Part shown: one piece after another, positions 22,523-34,744 of the stretch
Numbering within the stretch: the first letter of the stretch is position 1
Layout of the letters: every line of letters begins with the position of its first letter
Origin: Antedon bifida
Taxonomy: Eukaryota > Echinodermata > Crinoidea > Comatulida > Antedonidae
Assembly: GCA_963402885.1 (NCBI GenBank)
Contig: OY727093.1
Location: 3,534,001 to 3,598,000 of the forward strand
Length of the DNA stretch: 64,000 nucleotides
Direction: 5' to 3'
Program-made: the position numbers and the translations under genes
Notes under the pieces: model-generated
Database searches by the model: none
What the model saw: only the letters and a program-made list of their open reading frames with translations
What the model was told of the DNA's origin: nothing

Positions 22523-25043
22523 CTAACAAAAACAAGTAATAAGATACAAATAATGTATATTATCAATTTCTATATTTATAAGTATACAACTGTTAATAAT
22601 ATAACACATCATCGTTTTAATAACAATTATAATAATGATACTCAAGCGAGATTTTATGGATTTTACTATCAATGTAGATACAGTTATTAATACAAATAAA
22701 CACTTTCCTTAACTATATATACTTACTATAAAGGATAGGTCTACTTACCGATACAAGATATTCAAACAGATCTCTAAATCTAATTTGAAAATCTTTCCAC
22801 TTTCTACTATCTAGTACTTTCTTAACTCGTTGATCAACAGCTTTTTCAGGTTTCGGAATAATAATGAAGTCTACAGATTTAGCTTTGGAATTGGGATAAT
22901 GTTTTTTTCCAAAATACTCCATAGCATGGTTTAGTATATTTCGGCCTTGCTGCAGTACAATAGAGATGTTAGTGGCTATTTTATCATCATCCATTAGAAT
23001 GCTGTATTCCATTTCAAGTTGAAAATCTCGCAATGGTTTTATTTTTTTGCCTATAAAAGTTCCATTATCACACAAAGGCAATAGTTCAGCAAGTTCCTGT
23101 TCCAGGTTAAATTCTTTACTCCAGCTTTCGTGACTTTTAGTGACTGAAGCAATACTTTTCAAAGCAGACATTCTCAATGTATTGTCTTCTATCTTTTTCG
23201 TTTCTTCTAATAGTCGTTTCGCAGCATCTAAACTTCTCATTTTTGTTGCCAAAGTAAACATTCTTATCGCTTCAATGCTATCTCCTGATTCAGCTGCTTT
23301 CTCTCCTTTTGCTACACATAACTTCATTGTAAGTTGACGGACGTGGTCTTTCTCTTTCACACATGTCTCGCATTTAATAATCGATACAATATTATTACAA
23401 ACATCCAGATTACCTATCTTCAAATTAACGTTGGCGAACTTAACGAGTATCGCAACCTCCTCGTCGTGGCGTGTATTTGGAGTATTTTCATAGTGAAATG
23501 CTCGTAATGCTCCTCTATAATAAGAACAAGCATTCTTAAAGTCATGTATCTGTTCGTGTAGCTCTGCATTTTGTAGATTCGGTTTAACTTTATCGCGACC
23601 TTTTGATTTTTTAATTTTTATATTAAAATGTTTCTTTAATTTTGAAATCACTTCATCAACACGCTTCCGTTGGTGTTCTATAAATTCGATAGGTTCATTA
23701 CAAGAATTATTCTTGGCGAATAACTGAAGAGCAATTTTTAAACATATTTGTGTTCTGTTTGCTGCCTCATCGAACTGTTTTTTTGATCTGAAATACTTAG
23801 AATACTGTAGGTTTATGTTAAACGTGATAAATAGATCGTGTTTAAAATCAGATAATAGATTGTCAAAAGTTGAAATCGCCTCGGCATCTTTTCCCAAAGA
23901 GGCTAAGGCATCTGCCCTTTGTAATTTGGCTCCAGCATCAGATATATTTAGGCTGATCGCCTCATTAAGACACTCCAATTGTTTCTTTGTGTCATTCTTT
24001 TCTCGGTAAAGAACTGCCTCTTGAACTAAGATACACGCTGCTTGACCGTATTTTTCTTTCGCACATTCTATAACGTTCTGCGCTTCTTTAAAGTATATTG
24101 AATCGTATTTAGGTTCACTGCACTTCCAGTTTCCTTTGACGCTCCTACATTTGCAATCACCCATTCGGATATAGCATTGAGCTATGAGACTCAATACTTT
24201 TGTGTTTGAAGCTTTTTTTGTTGCTGTTTTCAGTAGATCCATTATTGTGACTTTGGCATTATTATTGCCGTTTTCGAATACAAGGCTATGAACGACAACT
24301 AGGTTGGATGATGTATTGTTCTTAGACTCTTGATGATATTTTCGTCTGTAAATATCAGCTAAAATCGTCTTAGCATATGCATGATCAGTATCTAATTCCA
24401 ATACCTCTTTCATGATTTTTTCAACTTGGTTCATTCCATCAGACCACTCAAACTTGTATATATAACCTGCGTTTCTTCGCCATGTTATGAGTCCACGCAT
24501 GAACTTCCACTCGACATTTTCTGGAAATTTCTTTGTTGCTAGTTTTAACTCATTCTCACTTTCTTTGTACCTAGAAAATGTTAATCTTGACAGAGCAAAA
24601 CCTTTAGAAGCATGAACACTTGCCTCAAACATTCTTTTGTCGTTTTCCGCAGAATCCCGATATTCTGTAAGAAGGTTTTTGAGTTCCTCGTCATTGTTCT
24701 TCTTTTCACTTTGATTGCTTGGAAACCAACACTTTAATGCTAAATACATTGATTTATAACCATTTTTAATCGATTGAGGTATTTTATCAGGTAAGTCTGA
24801 TATGGCACGAATAGCTTCCTCATTTGTTTCTTTCGCTGTTACAATATCATTCTCATCGTTGCCTTTAATGTCTGACATGTATAAGTAGCTATCAAACAAA
24901 AGCGCCTCAATTGATAACAGATCTTTATCCTCCTGGTGTTTAGTTGATTGTTTTAAGGATTTAAATGATTTACATGTATTTTCAAGTTTCCAATTAGCAT
25001 GAAAGTCAACATCTTTTAGGTCAAGAATTTCCGGTTCCATCAT
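22328..25043 (-). CDS. IFIT-like TPR protein with HEPN-like tail
   Basis: Exons 22749-25043 and 22328-22522, phase 0, encode 829 aa. The ATG at 25043 follows an acceptor-like aaacag by a few bases, suggesting a non-coding first exon as in vertebrate IFIT genes. The N-terminus MMEPEILDLKDVDFHANWKLE leads into the TPR region with GFALSRLTFSRYKESE, ENVEWKFMRGLITWRR, DHAYAKTILADIYRRK, the Cys-rich loop GDCKCRSVKGNWKCSEP, and AACILVQEAVLYREKN. The tail has GRNILNHAMEYFG, SVDFIIIPK and, in the last exon, NNDDKHRD. The terminal exon is among the most diverged of the array (FEWLEVLNDLNN; WAQITDNASW at the end). No lesions seen. Confidence 0.88.
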
Positions 25044-25530
25044 GTATCCCTATACTGTTTCGTTTCAATAAATAAAGTAAGCAATATTAGATAACGTATA
25101 ATAATAATAAAGCGTATTCATTTAGTGTTGATCATTGAAATATTCAAATACATTACTTGCAAGTTAAACAGTTATATTTTGTCAATGTATAGGAATATAT
25201 ATAATTATATTATTTTGTCTATGAAAGAGTAAGTAAAGTAGGCTACTATATCCAACTCAGTAGGCTTAGACTGGAAATTCAACTTTAAAATCCCGACAAG
25301 TAAATATGATACGTGGCCGGTTCAACCACACTTCCGGGATAAGGTTTAGTGCGCGAGAGTAATGTTATGAGATATGCAAGAGAATCAGAGTTTGCCTCTA
25401 AAATACAATTATTATAAACATAATTCAAAGCTGTTTAAAGGCCTATGATACCTGCCTATTAGAGTCTTATGTTTTTCTCTATGGAATGATGAAAATGAAT
25501 GTATACAGTGTAGCATTTGTTTTAAATTTT

Positions 25531-25640
25531 ACTTACCTCTGTCAGAAAATTTGCATTATGGAAAATCCAAACATTATGCGCATGCGTGACCATTTACACG
25601 GCTTATTCAATGAATTCAGTGAATCGTACGAAGTAGCCAT
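25531..25640 (-). promoter_or_regulatory. Upstream block of the 22.3-25.0 kb gene
   Basis: The minus strand has GAG|GTAAGT (25531-25537), a weaker kappaB-like GGATTTTCC (25560-25568) and an NRF1-like GCGCATGCG core (within 25570-25590), then gtgaatcgtacg. Order and spacing match the other array blocks, about 0.5 kb from the start codon. Confidence 0.45.
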
Positions 25641-26029
25641 TATCATGACACAACAAAATTAACGTATTGAATTTCACATTTGTTGCATTAATTTGTCTTA
25701 TCTATCTTATTTATTTAACGCATTGTTTCCAACAATCCTTGTTCTGTCTTTATGTTGTTCTTTCTTTTTTTCATTACTCACATTTTTAAACATTTATTGT
25801 ACCTGCCTTGCCTACCACAAGTGTCGATTGGAGTAATCCAATTGATGTATAACTTCTAGGGCTCTAACCTCTTCTTTTTTGCATATTTTTAAAATTTGAT
25901 ATGTTTATTTTGAATCAAAAGTATATTAATTATTTATTTTAATAATGTGGTCCTCTTCATCCAAAATATTACTAGGGCTATGTAATTTTAGTTTCTTTAA
26001 ATTTTCAATCTAACTAATTTTGAAATGAA

Positions 26030-27490
26030 ATGAAATTATCACAATGGTATCGGGTCTTATTATAATATTATTATCATCTGGAAATTCCCCACATTTTACG
26101 CATGGGTGATCATGTTAGACAGCTTGTTTAGATATTAGTGAATCGTAAGATCTAGAAACTATGCCTATTTATTATTATGTATAACAAGCAAAATCAATAA
26201 TGTTATACATACATTGGTTACCAGAGAACCAGAATTAATAACCAAAGGACAAAAATGCACTGATTCAATACCTAGACAAAACTCTCTGGTTTGTATAATT
26301 TCAAGGATTTTTTTACTAAAAAATCAACATCAATAATCATAATTTAATTACAGTATAAAATTGAATTGCAAAAAAAAAAAGCTTGCAAAAGACAATGGCA
26401 TTAAAACTGACTTAAATCTTTAAAAAGGAAATCTATTTACACTTGGGAGGATAAAGGAGTGGATATCAATGGGAAAAATGTAATCATCTGAGGTTTGCAG
26501 ATGACATTGTTGTCCTGGGAGAGCAAATCAATGAAGTAGAGGATATGCTTAAAGACCTTGCAAATGCCAGCAAATGTTGTGAATTGAAAATGAATATGAA
26601 GAAAACAAAAGTTATGACAAATTCCATGGTACCTCATGGATCTGTAACTGTTAATGGCAATAAAATTGATGAAGTTAATGAATATATCTATCTGGGGCAG
26701 AGATTTAGCCTGAAAGAAAAGAATCAAGTACATGAGATAAAGAGGAGAATCAGATTGGGCTGGTGCCAATACGGAAAACTGAGCAACATCAGGTGAAATA
26801 CCGTTTCAAAAAGAAGATCTTTAATCAATGCGTGTTACCAACCATGACATATGGAGCTGCGACCTAGGCACTGTCAAATAAAATGGAAAAGAAAATAGCA
26901 GCAGTGGACTGACAGCGGCTGATGATGATTTACACTTATATTAATAATATTTTGCTTCAGAGACAGTATTGAATTCATATTGTCATCAATTTGACTATTT
27001 AAACATTATTTTTCTATACATGATTTATTCCATTTATTACAGTATTTAACATTATTCAGGTGATGAATTCATTATAAACAATCACACGATAAAAAATGTT
27101 TTACATTAACTTAGCCATAAGAAGCGCGTTTACACATCAACAAATGTGGCTTCATTCCGCAAATGCTGGCTAGATTTTCTTTATAAAAACATTTCTATTA
27201 TTTTCTTTATTGGTACTGTTATTATTACATTACCCCTACAATGAAAATTTAACCATTGTATAGTTCACATTACAAGTTAACCATAGAATTACTCAATCAA
27301 AGAATAAAAGGAATAAAAACACTCGTATTCTTGGTATGTTTTAACATGTTATGATTATTATGCGAGTATCTCAAGACCAGGTGTAGTTAGGGCTAGATAA
27401 TAATGTCACATATCATTTTGTAGTGTGTTTGCCTATGTGCTTTGTCTTTGTCCTACTCAGAAGTCAATCGTTTTGTGTTCGTAGGCTTCC
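26030..27490 (-). repeat. Third copy of the array 3'-flank block
   Basis: This block matches 10.2-11.4 and 15.94-17.57 kb, i.e. the 3' flanks of the 11.4-14.4 and 17.6-20.3 kb genes, including the kappaB-like block (GGGGAATTTCC at 26080-26090). Here the match stops abruptly at gtaggcttcc (27490), exactly where the terminal exon should approach, and a palindrome follows. So this is the flank of a deleted gene copy. Confidence 0.75.
26445..26927 (+). mobile_element. 5'-truncated LINE insertion with target-site duplication
   Basis: Reverse transcriptase fragment with LRFADDIVVLGEQINEVED (a frame break precedes it), then CCELKMNMKKTKVM, VNEYIYLGQRF and GWCQYGKLSNIR, ending in a gctgatgatg tail. 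Flanking duplications atttacactt lie at 26435-26444 and 26928-26937. More complete on the left than the 16.4 kb copy. The insertion must predate the duplication that made these two blocks and postdate the split from the 10.7 kb block, which has the empty site. Confidence 0.85.
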
Positions 27491-27520
27491 CAGGGAAGAG
27501 TTAAAAATAACTCTTCCCTG
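27491..27520. repeat. Perfect 13-bp inverted repeat
   Basis: cagggaagagtta at 27491-27503 and its exact complement at 27508-27520 with an aaaa spacer. It sits precisely at the end of homology of the third flank block. It may be a MITE end, a recombination scar or a transposon footprint. Beyond it, 27521-28264 shows no gene. Confidence 0.7.
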
Positions 27521-28264
27521 ATCCACATGGGCGCAGCCATCTTGAATCTTTGTTTACAACTATAGCGCCACCAATCATAAAATAAATCTTAATCAACTAC
27601 AGCATGACGCCCTCATCGGTCAAAAACTAGTTTTTTTTTATCGATAAAACTCGCAACATAATAAATCCTCATAATCCAATAATTATACTCTTCTCTAAAT
27701 AATATAATTACTTATAGGTCAATTACTGACACGCAACTAGTCCGAGAAAAAATATCTCCAATGTAATTATTAACTAAATTTTACCACTCTATATGACTGA
27801 TCGGACAGCGAGATACACTAGCTGATTCTGTAGGCACAAAGCGAACAGTTCAAACATAACATTCGCTTGTATACCAATAATGAGAACAATAATTAATAAT
27901 CAGGAAAAACATTCACCGATTCAATGGGGAGGCAAAAACACTTGTATATATCAAGATATCTTAATTTTTTTTTAATGCATCAATAATCATAATTTAATTA
28001 TTTACCTACGCCCTACTATCCATCTACTTCAGGAGACCACTATACAATTCCATTATTAGGATCAGAAAAAATAATACAATAACATACATCTATATAAAAA
28101 CATTCCTGTATAACTGTTAGCAATATTAAGGATTGTAGATACTATTTGAGTATGCATAAACACATCTTGTAAATGGGCACTAGAAAAAACTAAAAGCATT
28201 TGATCATTAGTTACATAAAATAAGGTGTGCCATTCATTTTTACGGTCTTGGCGAATTGATTTTG

Positions 28265-28450
28265 TCAAGCACCAGTAACCAAACACCATTTGTAAATTTC
28301 TTCAAGTATTTCTTCAATGTTAGAACACATATCTCTTGCCACAGAAATTGTTTTACTCGAGTTTTCTAGTGAGCGTTGATACCTGTCTTGATTGTTGAAA
28401 TAAACAAGATCTTGCAACCATTTAAACTTTTCATTAGTTGCAGGTTGAAT
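28265..28450 (-). CDS. Terminal exon of the 28.3-34.7 kb fusion gene
   Basis: Acceptor tttag|ATTCAACC at 28450, stop TGA at 28265-28267; 61 aa. It contains IQPATNEKFKWLQDLVYF and NNQDRYQR in place of NNDDKHRR, then ARDMCSNIEEILEEIYKW. Confidence 0.85.
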   Translation of the reverse strand: MQPATNEKFKWLQDLVYFNNQDRYQRSLENSSKTISVARDMCSNIEEILEEIYKWCLVTGA

Positions 28451-31400
28451 CTAAAATAAACAATTGATTAGAAATTTGTATTATTATATCTATATATATA
28501 CCACCTTCACCAACAATTGAGAGTGCTCTAATTAACACTTTATTCCACTTAATTGATTATAGTTTAGTTGTATTTAGTAGGCCTATAATTATATTTTTTA
28601 TTACTAAAAGTTTGTACTTAATCGTCTCATTTTTATAATTTCGTTCTTGATATTACTGGAATATTTAGAGTCAATCTGTTTGAGGTTTTGCCTAAATTAT
28701 TAATTTAGTTTCTGGAAATTTTATAAAAATATTCATCGAATGTTGCCTATTCAGGTCATACTGCATCAATATATATATTGTATAGCCTCATGGGTATAAA
28801 AACGTTAAAGTATTCAAACGTCGTAGACGTGCTACTAATGTAGCGCCAACACAGTAGTATTATTTGAAAATTACCTTAACAAATAGTTCTTCAATAAGAT
28901 GGTAAAATTTGTCATTATATTATACTCCTTGAATAAAGCTTTTTTTACTAATTTATTTATTTCCTTTCTTACTATTTAATTTAATTGTATTTGTTAGTGT
29001 GTTGTGGAATTTATTAAAAAACAAAATGTATTTAATACAAATTTTAATAATATTTTATATATTGCTTTCCTAATTTACTAGGCCTATTGATATAAATGTT
29101 GGTAATGCAGATTAGACAGTTTGTGTCTTTATAATAACCGCACTAAATAAACTAAAACGGCCGTAGTATACAGTAGCTTAACTTACCGATATAAGATATG
29201 AAAATAGAAGATTGAATTTAATTGAAAAATCTCTCCAAAGCATATTTTTAATTCGTTGACCAACATTTTTGGTTGGTGTTCCCATCGGAATAACGATGAA
29301 GTCTCTAGGTCCACCCTTGTAATTAGGATAATGTGTGTTTTCAAAATACTCCATAGCATGATTCAGTACATTTCGGCCTTTCTGCAGCACAGTAGAGATA
29401 TTAGTAGCTATATTATCATCATCCATTAGTATGCTGTATTCCATTTCAAGTTGGCATTCTCTCAATGTCTTTAATTCTTGGCCAATCAAAGATACGTCAT
29501 CACATGAAGGCAGCAGTTCTTCAAGTTCTTGTTTTAAATTAATCTCTTTACGCCAGTTTTCGTCATCTTTAGCGACTGAAGCAATACTTTCTAAAGCAGA
29601 TATCCCCAATGTATTGTCTTTGATCTTCTTGGTTTCTTCTAATAAACGTTTCGCACAAACTAAACTTCCCATTTCTGTTGACCGCGTAAACATTCTTATC
29701 GCTGTAAGGTGATCTCCTGATTCAGCTGCTTTCTCACCTTTGGCTACAAATAAATCCACTGTAAGTTGACGGACGTGGTCTTTCTCTGTCACACATGTCT
29801 CGCATTTAATAATCGCTAAAATATTACTACAAACATCGTGATTACCCATCTTCAAATTCACTTTAGCAAACTTGAAAAGTGTATCAACCTCCTGATCATG
29901 GTTAGTATTTGGTGTATTTTCATAGTGAAATGCTCGCAAAGCTCCCCTATAATATGAACAAGCATTCTTAAAGTCACCTATCTTTTCATGTAACTTGGCA
30001 TTTTCTAGATTTGGTGCAACTTTATGTCGACCTCTCGAATGTGAAATAGTGATATTAAACGATCTTCTTAAAAATGTAATTATTTTATCAACACTGCTTT
30101 GTTGCTCATCTATAAACTCAATAAATCCATTCCCAGAAGTGTTCTTCACGAATGATTGAAGAGCAATATTTAAACATTCTTGCTTTCTAAATAATGCCTC
30201 GTCATATTGTCTTACCGATATAAGATAACTTGCATAGTTTTGGTTTACGTGAAACATGACAAATGGATCATCTTTAAAATCAGATAATAGGTTATCATAC
30301 ACGGCACTCGAATCCTCAATTTTTCCAAAAGAGGCTAAGGCATTTGCCTTTTGCATTTTGTCTGCAGGGTCAGATGGTTGCAATCTGATTGCATTTTCAA
30401 GACACTCCAGTTGTCTGTTTGGGTTATTTTTTTTCCGGTAAAGAACTGCCTCTTGAACAAAGATACACGCTGCTTCCCTATAATTTCTTTTCGAATATTC
30501 TATAACATTTTGAGCTTCTTTAATGTATATTGAATCATATTTAGGTTCACTGCACTTCATGTTTCGTTTTACTCTTCTGCATCGGCATTCACCCATTCGG
30601 ATATAGCATTGAGCTATGAGACTCAGAAGTCTTGGCATGGAAGCCTTTTCTTTTGCTTCGCTGAGAAGATTCATTATTTTGATTATTCGAGGATCATTCA
30701 CATTTGCAAATACAAGACTGTGATCAACATCCTGGTTAGATGATGTATTTTGAATAAATTCCTGTTCATATTTTCTTCTGTAAATATCAGCTAAGACCGT
30801 CTTGGCATATGCATGATCAGCATCTAGTTGCAAGACGTCCGTCATGATTTCTTCAGCACGATTCATTTTATCAGACCACTCAAACCCAAACTTGTATATT
30901 GTGTACCTTCGCCATGTAATGAGTCCAAGCATAAACTTCCACTCGACATTTTCTGGACATGTCTGTGTTGCTAGGTTCAGTTCACTCTCACTTTCTTCGT
31001 ACCTGGAGAATGATAGCCTTGAAAGCGCAAACCCTTTAGTTGCATTAACACTCGCTTGAAATCTTTGTTTGTCTTCTTCTGAAGCATCCTTATAGGCTGT
31101 AAGAAGGTATTTAAGTTTCTTGTAGATTTCTTCTTTTTCTCTTTGTTTTGTTGTAAACCAGCATTTTAATGCCAAATACATTGATTTATAACCATCTTTG
31201 ATTGATTCACTTGTATTTAAGTTTGTTATGGCACAGAACGCTTCTTCATTTTTTTGCTTTGCTGTCGCAATATCCTTCTCATCGTTTCCTTTAAAATCTG
31301 ACATGTACAAGTAGCTTTCAAATAAAAGTGCTTCAATGGTGAACGATTCTTTGTCCTCTCGGTGTTCAGCAATTGATTGTTTTAACGATTTAAATGATTT

Positions 31401-34400
31401 AGATGTATTTTCAAGTTTCCAATTAGCATGAAAGTCAACATCTTGTAAATCAAGACTCTGCCGCTCCACTGCGAATACCTGTATTTCAGAAAATGTCATT
31501 TGAGTAGGAAGATTACTGTGGTATACACGCATGCACTTAAAAATAAAACAAATCCATTTTTAGATGGATTGCTTCATGGTTACTAGTAGTGATTTTGAGT
31601 TGGACAGGAAATTATTATTGCTTCATGCATCGAAGATATGATATGCATTGCTGACATAACAAACAATGTGGAGCATCGACAATGATTAAAACACTATTTA
31701 TTGTATATGTAGATAATACTAACATCTTTAAATTTCCCATATCTTGTGAATAGAACAAGATTGTCACGAAGGTATACAAGTGGAATATAGGTTTTGCGTG
31801 AGATAAAACGTAATAATACAAAAACGTGGATTATGTAACAGGTATTGCCTTTAACAGTTTGTTTTGAATGACTAAATATAGACACAGCAACGAATCGTAT
31901 ACATTAAACATAATCTGGCTGTATGAACGAATAGTGCAGTTTTTACTTACTTGAATTTCTGTTTTCTCAATCTCATCCTGTTGAGAAAGCACATGAATAT
32001 ATGTATACAAAGCAATGAATATTTATGAGTTGGATGGTGGAGAAAGATGAGTTGAAAGATTGACTGCTATTATAGTTTAATATATAGGCCTAGCAGTCTC
32101 TTTAAACGAATGAAATTAAATATTATCCACCAGCCAACCACAAAACATTTATTATTTGTTTTATAACACACCTAGGCTACTACTACTACATTGAATTGTC
32201 AACGGAACATATTTAGGCCTCGCCAGGCTGGCAAGCGACAATGAAAATCGCTAGGCAACTTAAACTGGTCAATGCTAATTTTGTTTTTTCAAAGGTTTCA
32301 CGTCTTGTATAGTTCCATTAATTAATTAATTAATTAATCAAAACGTAGTACAAAGGATCTAAAGCTTTTTTGGTCGAAATATTATTACATTTCTAAAAAA
32401 ATGTTAGTTCCGATCGAGTGCCATTTTCAGTGTTTCAATGTTACGGCACTGGTATGTAGCTATACCATATGGAATGCCCGCTTTAAACCGACGTGGAAAA
32501 GTGTTTCCTAATAATGTATTTTTTTTTATAGCAATCTGAATGTTATGCTTTTTGGATGTGTTTTATACTATTTACCTTCTTATTTTAGTGTTTTGTATTT
32601 GTTGTCTTGTTTTGCCCTGCATCTTGGTCCTCCAAGCTGTGACCTGGGATGTTTGTTACATTCTTATGTTTTTTTAATTTGAAATAAAGAATGATTTTAC
32701 TACTAAATAATGATTCCAAACCAATAGGCGGCGCTATTTCATGCGGAGATATTCACAGTTGGCTTTGAAATTGTTTTTCGTACGCGAGTAGATTTTATTT
32801 CGTACAAAAATGCTGAAAATGTGCTATCACACGATCATTTAATAGTCTTTTTAATCAAACGCTATGTGACCAACAATCGTCCAATCAAATCACAAGAATA
32901 TATTTAGGTGTGTATAAAAAGTAATAAAAAAAACACGTGCATGTAGATTATGTAACAGGTATTGAATTAATTTTACTAGAATGAACTGAATGACTAACTA
33001 CATAGAGACACAACAACGGACCGTATTAGACATATAAATCTGTCTCCAAGAACCAATATTATTACTCACATAAACTTCAATAGTTTCTTGGATTTCCTCA
33101 ATCTCATCCTGTTAAGAAAGCACATTCGGAGAACCATTAAATTATAATTATGTCAACAAGGTATAGGCGGTAGTTGTCAAAGTAAACATCTTTTTATACG
33201 TTGGTTGTACTTATTGTTACCTTATACTGACTACGTCTTTCTGATTTTTCTGATTCAGAAACAAGAGTTTGTGAAGTTGTTGCAGTAGTAACGGTGGTAT
33301 TAACGTTGAGACCTACATAAAAAAGAGCATTGTTTCATTTGTTTCACACAATGGTGATAAGTATTTGATATGTCGTATTTTTTACTGAAACGCACAGTGC
33401 CGCAACTAATAGCTAGTTATCAGGTTAAAAATGTTTTAACCTAATTGGAGTCTATTACTACAAATAAATTTTTTTTTTATAAAGAATAGGCCTACCGACA
33501 GGCCATACATATTTAATTTATATATTGTCATAAACAATAATAATAATAGCTTTCTAACTCTAGCTAAATGATTTTCTCATTATGCAGGAATATGTGGACT
33601 AACTTATTTCTCACCTTCTCCGTTTAGCTTATTTAGAGCTTCTATGTATGTTTGATGATCAAACTGTGTCTCCCAAGTCTGTTCAAACTCTTGCCAGTGT
33701 TTCTCTGTAAACATTATTCCAGCTATATCTTTCAGAAGTTGTCCACTTTGATGCAGATTCCATATATTTGTAAGAGCTCTGGGATCCACTAAAGATACAT
33801 GAAATACTATGGATCCCTCTGTTATTTCTAAAGCTTTACTACAACCACGGCATAAAACGTAAAAGTAAGGTTCAATTTCGTTTAGTTTGTCAAAACATAC
33901 TCCTGAAATCTCCACTTTCATTCGTTCATGTCTTTTTGGAAGCGATTGATCTTCAGAATCCTCAGCTTTTTGTTTTAGTGTTATCGCTAGTGCAACGCCT
34001 TTAGGAGGAGAAATTAATAATTATTGTTATATCTATTTTAGAAAAAGAAAACCTGTTGAATAAAAACATTTATATTGGAAGAATTTGAAACAAATATAAT
34101 GAACACTATTGTATATAATTTACAGACGAAAACTGAATAAAATAAATTATACTGTGAATGCACATTGTTAATGTTTAAAATGATATTAAACAAACCAATT
34201 ACATACTATTGTTAAGTAGATGATTCTTTGCTTTTTTGTTAAGACAATTTGCAAACTTGTTTTTTTTTTCTGATCCCTCTTCAAGAATTCCATCTCTCTC
34301 TAACCGCAGTACTAAATCCCAGGTAGTTGGGAAATCATCGGTTAACTCATAGTAATCTTTAATGCCACTTAACTCATCTGGCCCAACGTCTCGCAATGCA

Positions 34401-34744
34401 TTAAACAGGCTCTTTCGATAGTTTGACAGCTTTCCCTTTTCCTTATTTTCAGCATTTTTATTAGCACCTCCATCTAATATATATTCAGTTACAAGATCTT
34501 CTGCCTTTTTCAAACATGACAGTTTTGCGATATCTAATAAAAGGTGAACATTATCATGTGCAATAAACCCAAACTCTTCTAGTGAATTTAGTAACTGATG
34601 TCCTGAAGTTGCAGTTATGAGGTCACTATAACACAGTATGTTAAATAAGCAAAATCTCAACCATTTGAACTTGTGGGAATCAAAGATTTGACCGAATTTA
34701 CGTTTGAAGTCCTTGAACTTTTCAGGGGCATCATTGTCTGCCAT
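28265..34744 (-). CDS. DED - GSIVF module - IFIT-like TPR - HEPN-like fusion protein
   Basis: Predicted exons: 34207-34744, 33615-33998, 33221-33312, 33070-33108, 31951-31977, 29187-31478 and 28265-28450. Junctions are in phase (1, 1, 0, 0, 0, 0) with good splice signals (A|GTATGT, G|GTGAGA, AAG|GTAACA, TAT|GTGAGT, CAA|GTAAGT, TCG|GTAAGT), giving 1,185 aa. Residues 8-178 are two DED-like domains; 181-307 the GSIVF module with a basic K-x-K segment; 309-360 a Ser/Thr-rich then acidic linker; 361-1124 the IFIT-like TPR part with FHANWKLENTSKSFKSLKQ, LSRLSFSRYEESESEL and DHAYAKTVLADIYRRK; and the tail up to 1185. Its HEPN-like motif reads NNQDRYQR, so the usual KH is lost. A shorter form starting at ATG 31532 (MRVYHSN, in frame) is possible. 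Likely a cytoplasmic immune sensor or adaptor; function inferred. Transcript support would settle the fusion. Confidence 0.72.
29187..31478 (-). CDS. TPR exon of the 28.3-34.7 kb fusion gene
   Basis: 764 codons, fully open. The acceptor tacag|GTATTCGC at 31478 is in frame with the upstream linker (V-F-A-V-E-R-Q-S-L-D-L-Q-D-V-D-F-H). In plain IFIT copies the equivalent position holds the start codon. It ends SYLIS|gtaagt. The first ~100 codons are nearly identical to the 39.8-42.1 kb copy, the rest clearly diverged. Confidence 0.88.
31951..33312 (-). CDS. Three small linker exons of the 28.3-34.7 kb fusion gene
   Basis: Exon 33221-33312 encodes a Ser/Thr-rich piece (GLNVNTTVTTATTSQTLVSE) ending ERRSQYK. 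Exon 33070-33108 encodes DEIEEIQETIEVY. Exon 31951-31977 encodes DEIEKTEIQ. The two acidic microexons begin with the same bases after their acceptors (ttaacag or tcaacag, then GATGAGATTGAG) and look like an exon duplication. They are 39 and 27 nt and multiples of three, so they can be skipped or included without changing frame. Confidence 0.65.
33615..33998 (-). CDS. Exon 2 of the 28.3-34.7 kb fusion gene: GSIVF module
   Basis: 127 codons. It begins VALAITLKQKAEDSEDQ with a bipartite-basic look (K-x-K, then KRHER), followed by VCFDKLNEIEPYFYVLC, the core GSIVFHVSLVDPRALTNIW, SGQLLKDIAGIMFTEKH and ending LNGEG at the donor GAAG|GTGAGA. Read-through would give GEK then stop. Confidence 0.75.
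34207..34744 (-). CDS. Exon 1 of the 28.3-34.7 kb fusion gene: tandem DED-like domains
   Basis: Starts MADNDAPEKF at the ATG conserved with the 45.3 kb copy. DED 1: FKWLRFCLFNILCYSDLI, GHQLLNSLEEFGFI, VHLLLDIAKLSCLKKAEDLV. DED-like 2: NYRKSLFNALRDVG, TTWDLVLRLERDGILEEG. The donor GTATGT leaves phase 1. The frame would stop two codons later, so without splicing it would make a free tandem DED of 181 aa, a possible FLIP-like product. Confidence 0.78.
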
